This document shows, piece after piece, positions 1 to 8,686 of a stretch of DNA of 37,028 bases (its first letter is position 1; the number at the start of each line of letters is the position of its first letter). The stretch lies in contig NSIQ01000011.1 in assembly GCA_002737415.1 (NCBI GenBank), positions 2,460 through 39,487 of the forward strand, given 5' to 3'. The stretch is from Alcaligenaceae bacterium. Its GTDB lineage: Bacteria; Pseudomonadota; Gammaproteobacteria; Burkholderiales; Burkholderiaceae_B. The position numbers and the translations under genes are program-made. Under the pieces are notes generated by a model that had not been told where the DNA came from, made no database searches, and saw only the letters and a list, made by a program, of their open reading frames with translations.

Positions 1-42
1 AACGAGAGCTACACACAAAGTAAAAAGGATTTTTTTAAACAT
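1..42 (-). CDS. 5' end of a secreted-protein gene (partial)
   Basis: Reading the minus strand from the ATG at 42-40 gives MFKKILFTLCVALV, 14 residues running off the window edge. Two lysines followed by a hydrophobic stretch is a classical Sec signal-peptide start. It begins 2 bases after the stop of the gamma-glutamyltransferase gene, so it continues the minus-strand run. Signal peptides of the two Bug proteins here start in a similar way (MKKI...), so another Bug-type binding protein is a reasonable guess, but the mature protein lies outside the window and cannot be assigned. Confidence 0.5.
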   Translation of the reverse strand, partial: MFKKILFTLCVALV

Positions 43-44
43 CG

Positions 45-1913
45 TTAACGTCCTACCGCATAACCTTGCATGCCGCGGGGATTCGCAGCTGCGCGTAATA
101 ATAATCTACCATTCAAACTCGACTCGCGCGTGCAGGCAGACATGCGTCCTTCAGACCACTCTGCACCCACCTTCACCTCGTGCCCAGCGTCGCGCAACGC
201 TTTTAGCGTTGCCTCTGGGAAACGTGACTCTAAGACGATTTGGTTGTAGCGCAATGAACGCGGCCAAAACGAAATCGGAAAATGATCAACGTGCCACGCC
301 GGGTATTCGATCGCCTCTTGAAGATTCATGCCGTACACCGCATGACGCAAAAAGAATTCAGTACTCCATTGATCTTGTTGATCGCCGCCCGGCGTACCAA
401 ACACCATGTACGGAATCCCATCTCGCAGCGCCATCGAAGGCGACAAGGTCGTGTTGGGTCGCTTACCGGGCATAAGCTGCCCTGGTACGTCGTCATCAAA
501 CCACGTCATTTGCAGACGCGTACCGAGCGAAAACCCAAGAGCAGGAATCGCTGGGCTAGAAGATAACCAACCGCCCGACGGGGTGGCAGAGACCATGTTA
601 CCTTGCGCATCGATCACATCAATATGGCAGGTATCACCAATAAATACTTCTCGCTTTGCCCATTCGCTGACGGGCGGCAACGCTGCAAAAGTTGGCTCGC
701 CCACACCGAAGCGTGTGTCTGACACTTTAAGCGTGCGCGCTGCCACTTCAAGATCGGGTAGCTTTGCTTGAAGCCCGCCAGGCTGGCCCGCTTCAAACAG
801 TTTTGCGCTCAATTCGCCGATACGCTCATAACGTGCTTTTCCATATTCGTCTGACAGCAGCTCTGCCATTGGGATCTTCGCAAACAAAGGATCCCCATAC
901 CAAGCCAGGCGATCGGCCATGGCAAGTTTTGCAGCCTCAGCCACTCGATGTACAAACTCAACAGAATCAGGCGCAAAGCGTTCAAGACCCGCGTGCTTAA
1001 GAATGGATAGCTGCTGCAACATGACCGGGCCCTGCGACCATGGGCCACACTTAGCCACCGTGTAGCGACCAAAGTCAACGGTGTATGGCTCTTCATAAGC
1101 CGGTGTCCAATTTGCCAGATCGTCGACACGTAACAAGCCGGTGTTGCGTTCACCCGTCGTGTCGCGTATCGGTTGGTCGGTATAAAACTGATCGATTTCT
1201 TGCGCGATGAAGCCGCGATAAAAAATCTCAAGCGCAGCCTCAATTGTCCGTACGCGATCGCCCGCTCCCACTGTTGCAGCCTCGGTCAATAAGCGTGTGT
1301 AGGTCTGCGCAATCACCGGGCATTGAAATAATTCACCTGGCTGAGGGACCTGCCCCTTTGGGATCCACACTTCAGCTGAAGATTTCCATTCACTGACAAA
1401 TAAACTTTGCACCGCCAAAATCGCTTGTACCGTGCGCGGAAGTATCGGGAAGCCCTCGCGCGCATAAGCAATCGCCGGTGCCATGACCTCAGCCAAGGTC
1501 ATCTTGCCGTAATCACGCAGCATCGTCAGCCAGGCACCAAACGCCCCTGGCACGGTAGCCGGCAGCAAACCGATTCCCGGCACGAGCTCTAGGCCAAGTG
1601 CTTTAAAGTAGGCGCAGGTTGCCAATTTTGGTGCAGGTCCTTGCCCGCAAAGTACCCGCATGCGCTGCTCTTTTTCAGACCAAAGCATGATCGGCACTTC
1701 ACCACCGGGCCCATTTAAATGCGGCTCGACAATTTGCAAGACAAAGCCTCCGGCGACTGCCGCATCAAACGCGTTACCACCTTTTTCAAGAATACCCATT
1801 GCGGTTTGCGAAGCCAACCAATGGGTTGATGCCACAACCCCAAAGGTGCCGACAATCTCGGGACGGGTGGTAAAGGTAGAGTCTTGTACTGCGGATTTAT
1901 TTGCTACGGGCAT
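45..1913 (-). CDS. gamma-glutamyltransferase family protein (Ntn hydrolase)
   Basis: This 622-residue protein has the gamma-glutamyltransferase fold. The N-terminal part carries the GGNAFDAAVA motif (about 45-54) and the NGPGGE segment typical of the large subunit. The expected autocleavage site is in GDTCHIDVID, with Thr428 as the predicted new N-terminus and nucleophile of the small subunit, followed by GNMVSATP. Family members cleave or transfer gamma-glutamyl groups, but many paralogues act on other amides, so the substrate is open. Unlike periplasmic GGT it shows no signal peptide, which suggests cytoplasmic action. It starts 5 bases after the upstream Bug gene stop, so it is probably co-transcribed. 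No clear Shine-Dalgarno is visible, fitting translational coupling. A second family member lies at 13829-15433. Confidence 0.88.
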   Translation of the reverse strand: MPVANKSAVQDSTFTTRPEIVGTFGVVASTHWLASQTAMGILEKGGNAFDAAVAGGFVLQIVEPHLNGPGGEVPIMLWSEKEQRMRVLCGQGPAPKLATCAYFKALGLELVPGIGLLPATVPGAFGAWLTMLRDYGKMTLAEVMAPAIAYAREGFPILPRTVQAILAVQSLFVSEWKSSAEVWIPKGQVPQPGELFQCPVIAQTYTRLLTEAATVGAGDRVRTIEAALEIFYRGFIAQEIDQFYTDQPIRDTTGERNTGLLRVDDLANWTPAYEEPYTVDFGRYTVAKCGPWSQGPVMLQQLSILKHAGLERFAPDSVEFVHRVAEAAKLAMADRLAWYGDPLFAKIPMAELLSDEYGKARYERIGELSAKLFEAGQPGGLQAKLPDLEVAARTLKVSDTRFGVGEPTFAALPPVSEWAKREVFIGDTCHIDVIDAQGNMVSATPSGGWLSSSPAIPALGFSLGTRLQMTWFDDDVPGQLMPGKRPNTTLSPSMALRDGIPYMVFGTPGGDQQDQWSTEFFLRHAVYGMNLQEAIEYPAWHVDHFPISFWPRSLRYNQIVLESRFPEATLKALRDAGHEVKVGAEWSEGRMSACTRESSLNGRLLLRAAANPRGMQGYAVGR

Positions 1914-1918
1914 GATAT

Positions 1919-2887
1919 TTAGTTTGCTTTGATACCGGCTTGCTTCGTAACGGGGCCATACAAGTCAAAGTCGCGCTTAATTTCAGAAGCAAAATCAGTC
2001 GCAGACCCCGAGGCGGCGATGATGCCATAGCCTTGTAATTGTGCCTTGACTTCAGACTCACCCAACACTGCATTGATTTCGACGTTTAGTTGCCGGATGA
2101 TTGCATCGGGCGTGTTTGCGGGGGCAAGTACGCCAACCCACGAATTTAACTCGACGCCTTGCACTCCTGACTCAGCGAAGGTCGCGACATTTGGAAAGAC
2201 TACCGAACGCTTTGGACTAGGGACACCAATTGGGATCAGGCGACCGGCTCCGATAAATTGCGTGACAGAGGACGCCGAAGCAAAGGCCAAGGGAATATGC
2301 CCAGCCACCACATCGGCAGCTGCTGGGCCACCACCCTTATAGGGCACATGCACCAGATTTGCTCCTGACCGTTGCTTGAGCAGCTCTCCGGCCACATGCG
2401 TGATGCTGCCACTACCAGAGGTACCAAATTCAAGGCCTTTGCCATTTGTCTTAGATAAGGCAATAACCTCTGCCAAGGTTTTGACTCCAACCGAAGGATG
2501 CGCCACGATAATGATGATCGAGTCACCCACCTTAGCGATAGGCGCAAAATCATTTAACGCATCAAAGCCAGTGCGCTCGTAGACGTGAGGATTAATCACC
2601 AACGTGCCGTCTAACGCCAGCAAAAGCGTATAGCCGTCAGGTGCTGCTTTGGCAACGAGTTGAGCTCCGATATTGCCCGAGGCCCCAGGTTTGTTCTCAA
2701 CGATCACCTGTTGATTCAGCCGTTTGGCTAAGGCGGTTGCAACAATACGCCCGCTGACGTCGGTGACACCACCGGGGGCGAAGGGAACAATTAAGCGAAT
2801 AGGCTTGCTTGGATACGGTTGCGCCTGGACGCTTAAGACTGCAAACAGAAGCGTTGCAATCAATATTGATTGAATAATTTTTTTCAT
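1919..2887 (-). CDS. Bug/TctC-family periplasmic substrate-binding protein
   Basis: The 322-residue product begins with a Sec signal peptide (about residues 1-22, ending near VQAQ) and continues into YPSKPIRLIVPFAPGG, the hallmark first strand and loop of Bug/TctC receptors. The later VHVPYKGGGPAAADVVAGHI segment is also diagnostic. Such proteins bind carboxylates or amino acids in the periplasm, either for a tripartite tricarboxylate transporter or as orphan receptors, which are numerous in Burkholderiales. No TctA or TctB gene is in the window. It lies between the CaiB-type CoA-transferase (29-base gap) and the gamma-glutamyltransferase gene in a same-strand run, suggesting that the ligand is the acid being activated. 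Ligand unknown. Confidence 0.9.
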   Translation of the reverse strand: MKKIIQSILIATLLFAVLSVQAQPYPSKPIRLIVPFAPGGVTDVSGRIVATALAKRLNQQVIVENKPGASGNIGAQLVAKAAPDGYTLLLALDGTLVINPHVYERTGFDALNDFAPIAKVGDSIIIIVAHPSVGVKTLAEVIALSKTNGKGLEFGTSGSGSITHVAGELLKQRSGANLVHVPYKGGGPAAADVVAGHIPLAFASASSVTQFIGAGRLIPIGVPSPKRSVVFPNVATFAESGVQGVELNSWVGVLAPANTPDAIIRQLNVEINAVLGESEVKAQLQGYGIIAASGSATDFASEIKRDFDLYGPVTKQAGIKAN

Positions 2888-2916
2888 GAGAGGATCGATC
2901 CTAAAGACAGACTACC

Positions 2917-4116
2917 TTAGCCTAACCCGCCCGTGGCGCGCAGCGTTTCGATTTCGTCTGCTGTCATGCCAAGCACGTCGCCCAATACCACCTCGGTATG
3001 CTCTCCCAACGATGGTGATGGTGTACGCACCGATCCAGGCGTTGCTGACATTCGAATGGGTACACCCACTACATGCACTTTGCCTGCACGCGGATGATCC
3101 ATCTTGACAATTGCACCACGCGCAACAACCTGCGGGTGCTCAACGACTTGCTTGACGTTATTGATCGAGCCCATCGGGATGCCTGCACCAACGAGGATGG
3201 TTTCCCATTCAGCAAAGCTACGCGTCAAAAAGACCTCTTGCAGCCTGTCAATCAACGCTTTGCGATTTTGCATCCGCACGCTATTCGTCGCAAACCGTGG
3301 ATCATGTGTCATGTCAGAGCAACCGATCAGCGGGCAAAACTCGAGCCATAACTTATCGCTACCCACCGCCAACGCAAGGTCTTGTGTTTTTGTACGAAAG
3401 GTTTGATACGGCAACAAGGCCTTATAAGCTGTGCCCATCGGGCCCGCAATCGTACCCGTCGAAAAATAATCACCGATCATCGTGCTCAGCAGCGAGAGCT
3501 GGCCCTCTAACATCGAGATATCGATCGATTGCCCGACACCCGTTGCGTCTTTGACGCGCAAAGCCATCATGATGCCTAAAGTAGCATTCATGCCCGCAGT
3601 GAGATCCGCGATCGACACGCCCGCACGCGCACCATGCCCACCCTCATCGCCTGTTGCGCTGATCATGCCGCTCTCGGCCTGTACGATTAAATCGAGGGCC
3701 GGACGATCTCGGTAAGGACCATCTTGCCCAAAGCCTGAGATCGAACAATAAATAATGCCGGGGCTACGCTTGCGCGCAACTTCATAATCAACCCCTAGCT
3801 TAGCGAGCGTACCGGGACGAAAGTTTTCAAGTACCACATCGCAGCGCTCGACCATTCGTAAAAATGTCTCTTTGCCCTCGGCGTTTTTTAAGTCGAGCAC
3901 GATACCTTGTTTATTGCGATGAAGCCCAACAAAATAATCGGTTTCACCACCAGGCAATTTTGTGCCCCAAGCACGCGCAATATCACCTTTGCCTGGGGGC
4001 TCGATTTTAATGACCTGCGCACCATAGTCAGCCAGCATCGTCGAACAAAAAGGCCCCGCCAAAGCATGGCTAAGGTCTAGAATTTTGAGGCCTTCAAGAG
4101 GTAATTTCATGAGCAT
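2917..4116 (-). CDS. CaiB/BaiF-type (class III) CoA-transferase
   Basis: The 399-residue protein matches the class III CoA-transferase family in length and layout. The N-terminus has LDLSHALAGPFCSTMLADYGAQ, followed by VIKIEPPGKGD, the family's CoA-binding start. The predicted catalytic aspartate lies in PALDLIVQAESG, which is formed as an acyl-aspartyl thioester in FRC-type enzymes. It would move CoA between an acyl-CoA and a free carboxylic acid. Two ATG codons at 4116 and 4110 are possible starts (MLM or MK), and neither has a strong Shine-Dalgarno. It follows the fused class I CoA-transferase by 10 bases, so the cluster has two unrelated CoA-transfer enzymes side by side. The substrate is not predictable. 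Confidence 0.9.
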   Translation of the reverse strand: MLMKLPLEGLKILDLSHALAGPFCSTMLADYGAQVIKIEPPGKGDIARAWGTKLPGGETDYFVGLHRNKQGIVLDLKNAEGKETFLRMVERCDVVLENFRPGTLAKLGVDYEVARKRSPGIIYCSISGFGQDGPYRDRPALDLIVQAESGMISATGDEGGHGARAGVSIADLTAGMNATLGIMMALRVKDATGVGQSIDISMLEGQLSLLSTMIGDYFSTGTIAGPMGTAYKALLPYQTFRTKTQDLALAVGSDKLWLEFCPLIGCSDMTHDPRFATNSVRMQNRKALIDRLQEVFLTRSFAEWETILVGAGIPMGSINNVKQVVEHPQVVARGAIVKMDHPRAGKVHVVGVPIRMSATPGSVRTPSPSLGEHTEVVLGDVLGMTADEIETLRATGGLG

Positions 4117-4126
4117 GTTCTGTGAA

Positions 4127-5521
4127 TTAACTTTGCTCCATCACCTCAAGGTCGGGCGACACCGCAAAGTCAATCTCGCCCAGCGCTTTGACTTCTTCAG
4201 GTGTAAAGCCAGGAGCAATTGCCTCAAGTACGAAGCGATCGTTAACCCAATGCAAAACCGCCAAATCGGTGACCAACCAATCCACGCACTCGCGACCTGT
4301 CAGTGGATACTTGCAGCGACGGGGCAATTTAGTTCTGCCCTTGCTGTCAGCGTGTTCCATGACAATGATGAGTTCGACTTCACCAGAGATCAAATCCATC
4401 GCGCCACCGATCCCGCCACGACGCGCATCCGTGATGCTCCAGTTCGCCACGTTACCGTCTTGATCGACCTCATAGGCGCCCAAGATGACGGTATCGATAT
4501 GACCACCGCGGGCCATTTCAAAAGACATCACACTCTCAAAGAATGAAGTGCCAGGCACGGCCTCAACGAATTGACCACCCGCATTAAAGACATCGGGGTC
4601 GACTGCATCGCCAGACACGATGCCACCGTAGCCAAGTACACCGTTTTCAGCGTGTAGCCACACGCCGCGACCACCTAGAAAGTTTGAGACTTGCGTGGGG
4701 ATACCAACGCCCAGATTCACATAGGTATTGTCTTTAACGATCTTCGCTGCATTTTTGGCAATGCCGTTGCGGGTCAATGCTTGCTTGCCGTTATAGGTGC
4801 GGGCGCTATCGGCCGCGCGTTTTTCAGCGCGCGTTAGGGTTTTGACATCAATCATGTCAGTGATCTTCAAGACGCGCGTAATAAAAATGCCAGGCAGATC
4901 GATTAACTCGGGGGGCAACTCACCCACCTCAACAATTTCTTCGACCTCAACGATCGCAATCCTTGCCGCTTTAGCAAAGGCTGAATTGAAGTTAGCGCTA
5001 CCACCACGAAATTGGACATTGCCTGCACGATCAGCGCGATAGGCGCTCAAAAAAGCATAGTCAACCTGAATGGCATGCTCAAGCACGTGAGGCTTGCCAT
5101 TGAAATAACGAACGTCTTTACCCTCAGCTAGGTCGGTATCGACCCCGGTTGGCGAGTAGAAAGCTGGGATACCAGCGCCCCCTGCACGACAGCGTTCAAC
5201 CAAAATGCCTTGAGGTACGAGTTCGACGTCAAGTGTGCCTGCGGCGATTCTTTTTTCGCCTTCGGTTTGCATACCGGCCCTGATTGAAAACGCAGCCACC
5301 AGTTTTTTAACCTGATTGTTTTCAACCAAAAGTTGGCCTTTTTCACCAGCGGCGCCCAATGAGTTACAAACCAAGGTCAAGTCTGTTGTGCCTTTGTCTC
5401 GCAAAGCAAAGATCAAATTGTTCGGAAAACGATGTGCCAAACCAAATCCAGCGATCGCGACACTTGCGCCCGCTTGAATATCTGCGATTGCCTGTGCGGC
5501 TGAGGCAACTACCTTATCCAT
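4127..5521 (-). CDS. class I 3-oxoacid-type CoA-transferase, A and B subunits fused
   Basis: The single 464-residue chain contains both halves of a class I (SCOT-like) CoA-transferase. Residues about 1-225 form the alpha subunit (VAIAGFGLAHRFPNNL, then VELVPQGILVERCRAGGAG). A linker lies around 226-250, and the beta subunit occupies about 250-464. The catalytic glutamate is expected at Glu292 in HAENGVLGYG, and GGIGGAMDLI and KYPLTGRECV are also family-typical. Bacteria usually encode two separate subunits; fusion is the arrangement of mitochondrial SCOT. It would activate a 3-oxo or related acid using succinyl-CoA or acetyl-CoA. AAAGGA before ATG 5521 is a good ribosome binding site. A second, unfused enzyme of this class is at 11770-13130. 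Confidence 0.9.
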   Translation of the reverse strand: MDKVVASAAQAIADIQAGASVAIAGFGLAHRFPNNLIFALRDKGTTDLTLVCNSLGAAGEKGQLLVENNQVKKLVAAFSIRAGMQTEGEKRIAAGTLDVELVPQGILVERCRAGGAGIPAFYSPTGVDTDLAEGKDVRYFNGKPHVLEHAIQVDYAFLSAYRADRAGNVQFRGGSANFNSAFAKAARIAIVEVEEIVEVGELPPELIDLPGIFITRVLKITDMIDVKTLTRAEKRAADSARTYNGKQALTRNGIAKNAAKIVKDNTYVNLGVGIPTQVSNFLGGRGVWLHAENGVLGYGGIVSGDAVDPDVFNAGGQFVEAVPGTSFFESVMSFEMARGGHIDTVILGAYEVDQDGNVANWSITDARRGGIGGAMDLISGEVELIIVMEHADSKGRTKLPRRCKYPLTGRECVDWLVTDLAVLHWVNDRFVLEAIAPGFTPEEVKALGEIDFAVSPDLEVMEQS

Positions 5522-5570
5522 ACTGATCCTTTGTTCATAAAGTTCGCATACAAGAATTAAGCGTAACGAC

Positions 5571-6527
5571 TTAATCCATCTTAATATTCAAAATCTTGTT
5601 TAGCTCGGCCAGTTGACGTTTTTCTTTAGTCATCGCGGCCAAAAACTGTTGCGGGTTGAGCATTTTGAACTCTGACCCCGTCGCTTCGACCCTGGCACGC
5701 ACTTCAGGCTGTGAAAAATACTTCACGCTCGCATCGTACAACACCCGTACAACATTCGCGGGTGTGCCGGCAGGGGCGAGTAATCCGTACCACGAGCCCG
5801 TGTCGTTGGGCACGCCTTGCTCACCCAAGGTCGGCACCTCAGGCAACGCCTTTGCACGCGTCTGAGAAGACAGACCAATGGCGCGAAGCTTGCCCGACTT
5901 AATATGTGGCAGCATGGCCGATAAATTTAAGAACGAGACGTCAACATGCCCACCTAGCATGTCGTTGACCACAGGCGTTGCCCCTTTATAGGGCACATGG
6001 GTCATTTTGATCTTCGCTTCAATTTGAAAAATCTCGCCTGCTATGTGGGTTGAGCTACCTGTTCCGCTTGAGCCATAGGTCATGACTTTTGTTTTGGCTA
6101 ACTCGATGAACTCTTTGACGTTGGTCGCTTTGATGTGGGGGCCAATCACCATCACGTTTGGCACATCGATCATCATCAAAATCGGCGAAAATTCTTTAAT
6201 GCCGTCATAAGGTGGATTAGAGCTAAAGACAGGCACTGCGGTATGAGGTGCACCGGCGCTGGCTAACAGCGTGTAGCCATCAGGAGCGGCTTTGGCGACA
6301 TAGCCCGTGCCAATCGAACCACTACCCCCACCTTTTGTTTCGATCACAAAGGTTTGCCCCAGCGCCTGCGACAACCCGTTTGCAAGTTCACGGGCGATCT
6401 GATCAGCAGGGCCGCCTGCGGGGTAGGGCACAATCATTTTGACCGGTTTGTCTGGGTAGGTCTGCGCCGTCGCGAGCAAAGGCGCAAGCGCCATTATCAA
6501 AAGAACAGCCTGTAAGATTTTTTTCAT
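5571..6527 (-). CDS. Bug/TctC-family periplasmic substrate-binding protein
   Basis: This is a 318-residue orphan-type receptor with a signal peptide (MKKILQAVLLIMALAPLLATAQ) followed by YPDKPVKMIVPYPAGGPAD and the later HVPYKGATPVVNDMLGGHV, both Bug hallmarks. An upstream in-frame ATG at 6587 would add 20 charged residues ahead of the signal peptide. The start at 6527 is preferred because AAGGGAG sits just upstream and the signal peptide begins there. It lies between the metallo-hydrolase and the fused CoA-transferase in the minus-strand run. It is clearly different in sequence from the Bug protein at 1919-2887, so the cluster may take up two ligands or receive one of them by two receptors. 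Confidence 0.9.
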   Translation of the reverse strand: MKKILQAVLLIMALAPLLATAQTYPDKPVKMIVPYPAGGPADQIARELANGLSQALGQTFVIETKGGGSGSIGTGYVAKAAPDGYTLLASAGAPHTAVPVFSSNPPYDGIKEFSPILMMIDVPNVMVIGPHIKATNVKEFIELAKTKVMTYGSSGTGSSTHIAGEIFQIEAKIKMTHVPYKGATPVVNDMLGGHVDVSFLNLSAMLPHIKSGKLRAIGLSSQTRAKALPEVPTLGEQGVPNDTGSWYGLLAPAGTPANVVRVLYDASVKYFSQPEVRARVEATGSEFKMLNPQQFLAAMTKEKRQLAELNKILNIKMD

Positions 6528-6602
6528 TGTGATCTCCCTTTTATCCTTTTCTTCGTTCTGCACGAACCGCACTAAAATAACGCGCAACGCGCTCTTTCTG
6601 AG

Positions 6603-7502
6603 TTACTCGCCACGCGCTTCAGGCTCAACCGGCTCAAAGCGATACCCTTTCGTGCTGTCGCCGCGTATATAACCACAGTGTGGCCAGCCAAAATGCACCG
6701 GAAAAATCATGGCATTACGCTCAGCTGCACGTTTCAAAAACAAGGCGCGCGATACGCGCGCCTGTTCGGCGTGAGCATCAATCCAGGTGTTGATATGCGG
6801 CATCGCAATCTGCAAGGGGCTATGCATCACATCCCCCGCAAAGATCGCTTCTTGCCCTTTTGACTGCAGTCGAAAGTGCAACGAACCCGGCGTATGACCC
6901 GGCATGGCTTCAGCCTTCAAGCAACCCGCCACCACATCGCCATCATCGATTAGATCAATCAAGCCCAGTTCATAAAGCGGCAGCACGCTATCTTCAAACG
7001 AGCCACTGATCACACCCTTGTCACCATTTTTATACGCCGCGTGTGCAGCTTCAAAATCAACCCTCGGCATCAAGTGGCGGGCATTCGGAAACATAGGCTC
7101 CCAGCGACCATCCACCATGCGCGTGCCCCAACCCACGTGGTCCGGATGAAAGTGCGTGACAATCACGTGCGTCACTGATCTTGCACTCGCGCCGGCCGCG
7201 TCAAGCCAAAGTGGCGTCAAGGTGTTGAGCATGTTCATCCGCTCTGAGCCGCGCTTTTTATGATTACCAACCCCCAGGTCAATCACGATCACGTTCTCGC
7301 CCATGTGCATCACCCACAACTGCATGGCAACGATAAAGCGCTGCAGTTTGATGTTGTAGTGATGCGGAGCCAGCCACGACAGATGCGGCACGATGTCGCG
7401 CACATCTAACGCAGGAAACACAAAATCAGCTGCGTGGGTCGGGCCGCTATATTCAAGCACGTTATAAATTTTTGCGTCGCCGATGTGACGGGAGTAGATC
7501 AT
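6603..7502 (-). CDS. MBL-fold metallo-hydrolase
   Basis: The 299-residue protein has the metallo-beta-lactamase fold. The metal motif is THFHPDHVGWG, with His117, His119, Asp121 and His122 as ligands. Further ligands are the histidine in AMPGHTPGSLHF and the aspartate in IFAGDVMHSP, and a late histidine lies in FPVHFGWPHCG. The binuclear zinc site is therefore complete. Family members hydrolyse lactones, thioesters, esters and phosphodiesters. A lactonase or acyl-CoA thioesterase role would fit this catabolic neighbourhood but is not proved. No signal peptide is present, so it is probably cytoplasmic. An AAAGGT stretch precedes ATG 7502. The 36-base gap to the upstream gene suggests one transcript. 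Confidence 0.88.
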   Translation of the reverse strand: MIYSRHIGDAKIYNVLEYSGPTHAADFVFPALDVRDIVPHLSWLAPHHYNIKLQRFIVAMQLWVMHMGENVIVIDLGVGNHKKRGSERMNMLNTLTPLWLDAAGASARSVTHVIVTHFHPDHVGWGTRMVDGRWEPMFPNARHLMPRVDFEAAHAAYKNGDKGVISGSFEDSVLPLYELGLIDLIDDGDVVAGCLKAEAMPGHTPGSLHFRLQSKGQEAIFAGDVMHSPLQIAMPHINTWIDAHAEQARVSRALFLKRAAERNAMIFPVHFGWPHCGYIRGDSTKGYRFEPVEPEARGE

Positions 7503-7538
7503 GGTGATACCTTTGACATCTGAGAGGTGCTAAAAAAA

Positions 7539-8264
7539 TTAACCAACCAAACGATACGTCAAGCGCCACTTCGTGTCGCGATTTTGCCAAGGGGGTGGAC
7601 CATCAGAAAAAGGGCTCGCTCCAGGCACGGCGGCCAACCGATCTTTCATAAACGACTTGGCCGCTGCCTCATCCTTGATGCCATACATCGCCAAAAAGTT
7701 TGGCGCACCGGGCTCGGGGTGCAGAAAGGTACGCATATTTTTATAGCGTGCGCCAGTCACAAAATCATAACCTGCCAACACTTCTGGCACATGGATCGTA
7801 TTGTAAAACTCATTGAATTGCGCCAACTCAGCCTCGCCTGAACCCGCCGCTTCATTCATCCCGACCAGATACATGTAAGGCGAAGCAGACACTTTAGCGG
7901 CTGCAGGGTTGTTTAGTACGTGCTGCCACATCAAACGCCACTTGGTGTTGCGCTGTTGCCAAGCTGCGGGGCCGTCGCTATACACAGGCCGCCCGCTTGC
8001 TGGCCCATCATTGCGACTGATATAAAGTTGTGCCGTCTCTTTGCTTTCAATGTCGTAAGCAGCGATAAATCGTGGCCCACGCGCACCACGCGTGTCGTCT
8101 TGCGCAAGCTCATAACGGCGCCCACGCAAAAAGCCTGGATTGCCCGCCAACACTTCAGGCTTGTGCACATTTGAGTAAAAGTCATTAAACGCTGCAACAT
8201 CGGCAGCACTGGTGTCGACGGGGATATCCATCCCGACCCAGTAGGTGTAAAGCGCGTCGCTCAT
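7539..8264 (-). CDS. tandem-duplicated dimeric alpha/beta-barrel (EthD-like) protein
   Basis: The 241-residue protein is an internal duplication. Repeat 1 (about 6-112) and repeat 2 (about 130-236) each have a short strand ending VGM, then an F-N-[DE]-F-Y...H-x-P-EVLAG segment with His34 and His158, then a GxRY strand, and end with SDGPxxWQxRxTKWRL. The pattern (strand, helix with a conserved His, strand, strand) resembles ferredoxin-like dimeric barrels such as EthD, DUF1330 or muconolactone isomerase types, so one chain could form the usual dimer by itself. The exact family was not recognised and the assignment is by pattern. AGAGGA precedes ATG 8264. It follows the DUF35 gene by 16 bases, inside the catabolic run. 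An isomerase, cyclase or accessory role is possible. Confidence 0.65.
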   Translation of the reverse strand: MSDALYTYWVGMDIPVDTSAADVAAFNDFYSNVHKPEVLAGNPGFLRGRRYELAQDDTRGARGPRFIAAYDIESKETAQLYISRNDGPASGRPVYSDGPAAWQQRNTKWRLMWQHVLNNPAAAKVSASPYMYLVGMNEAAGSGEAELAQFNEFYNTIHVPEVLAGYDFVTGARYKNMRTFLHPEPGAPNFLAMYGIKDEAAAKSFMKDRLAAVPGASPFSDGPPPWQNRDTKWRLTYRLVG

Positions 8265-8280
8265 TTTTTATCCTCTGGAC

Positions 8281-8682
8281 TCAAGCCAGTTTAAACATCG
8301 GAATCGCGGGACCCTCTTCGCTGGGCTTGAAGGTCACCGCGACCTTCTGTCCACAACGAATCGTATCCAAGTCGCAATCAACGATATTGGTCAGCATCGT
8401 AATGCCTTCGTCAAGCGTGACATAAGCGATGGCATAAGGCACAGGCCCCGAGGTACGCGTAACACTATAGCTATACACCGTACCCGTACCTTGGACTTGT
8501 TTAAATTCAGTTTTATCACTGAAGCAAAACGGGCAAAGCGCACGAGGATAGTGATGATATTGTTTGCAGTCGTTGCAAAACTTCAGCATCAACTTGCCTT
8601 GCGTGGCCGCGTCAAAATAAGGCTCATCGCCGAAGTTTAACTTGGGGGCGGGGATTTTTCTGTCTTGATAGGGTGTGGTCAT
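8281..8682 (-). CDS. Zn-ribbon/OB-fold (DUF35) acyl-CoA-associated protein
   Basis: The 133-residue protein has the two-part DUF35 layout. An N-terminal rubredoxin-like zinc ribbon contributes Cys36, Cys39, Cys50 and Cys53 (FCNDC...CPFC), and an OB-fold follows, with GTGTVYSYSVTR and YAIAYVTLDEG. DUF35 proteins form complexes with thiolase-superfamily partners, helping to bind acyl-CoA; known examples are ChsH2 with the steroid aldolase Ltp2, and BbsA with BbsB. The partner here is almost certainly the thiolase-fold protein encoded immediately upstream, whose stop is only 4 bases before this ATG. AGAGAG at the end of that gene provides the ribosome binding site, so the two are translationally coupled. 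Confidence 0.88.
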   Translation of the reverse strand: MTTPYQDRKIPAPKLNFGDEPYFDAATQGKLMLKFCNDCKQYHHYPRALCPFCFSDKTEFKQVQGTGTVYSYSVTRTSGPVPYAIAYVTLDEGITMLTNIVDCDLDTIRCGQKVAVTFKPSEEGPAIPMFKLA

Positions 8683-8686
8683 GGCT

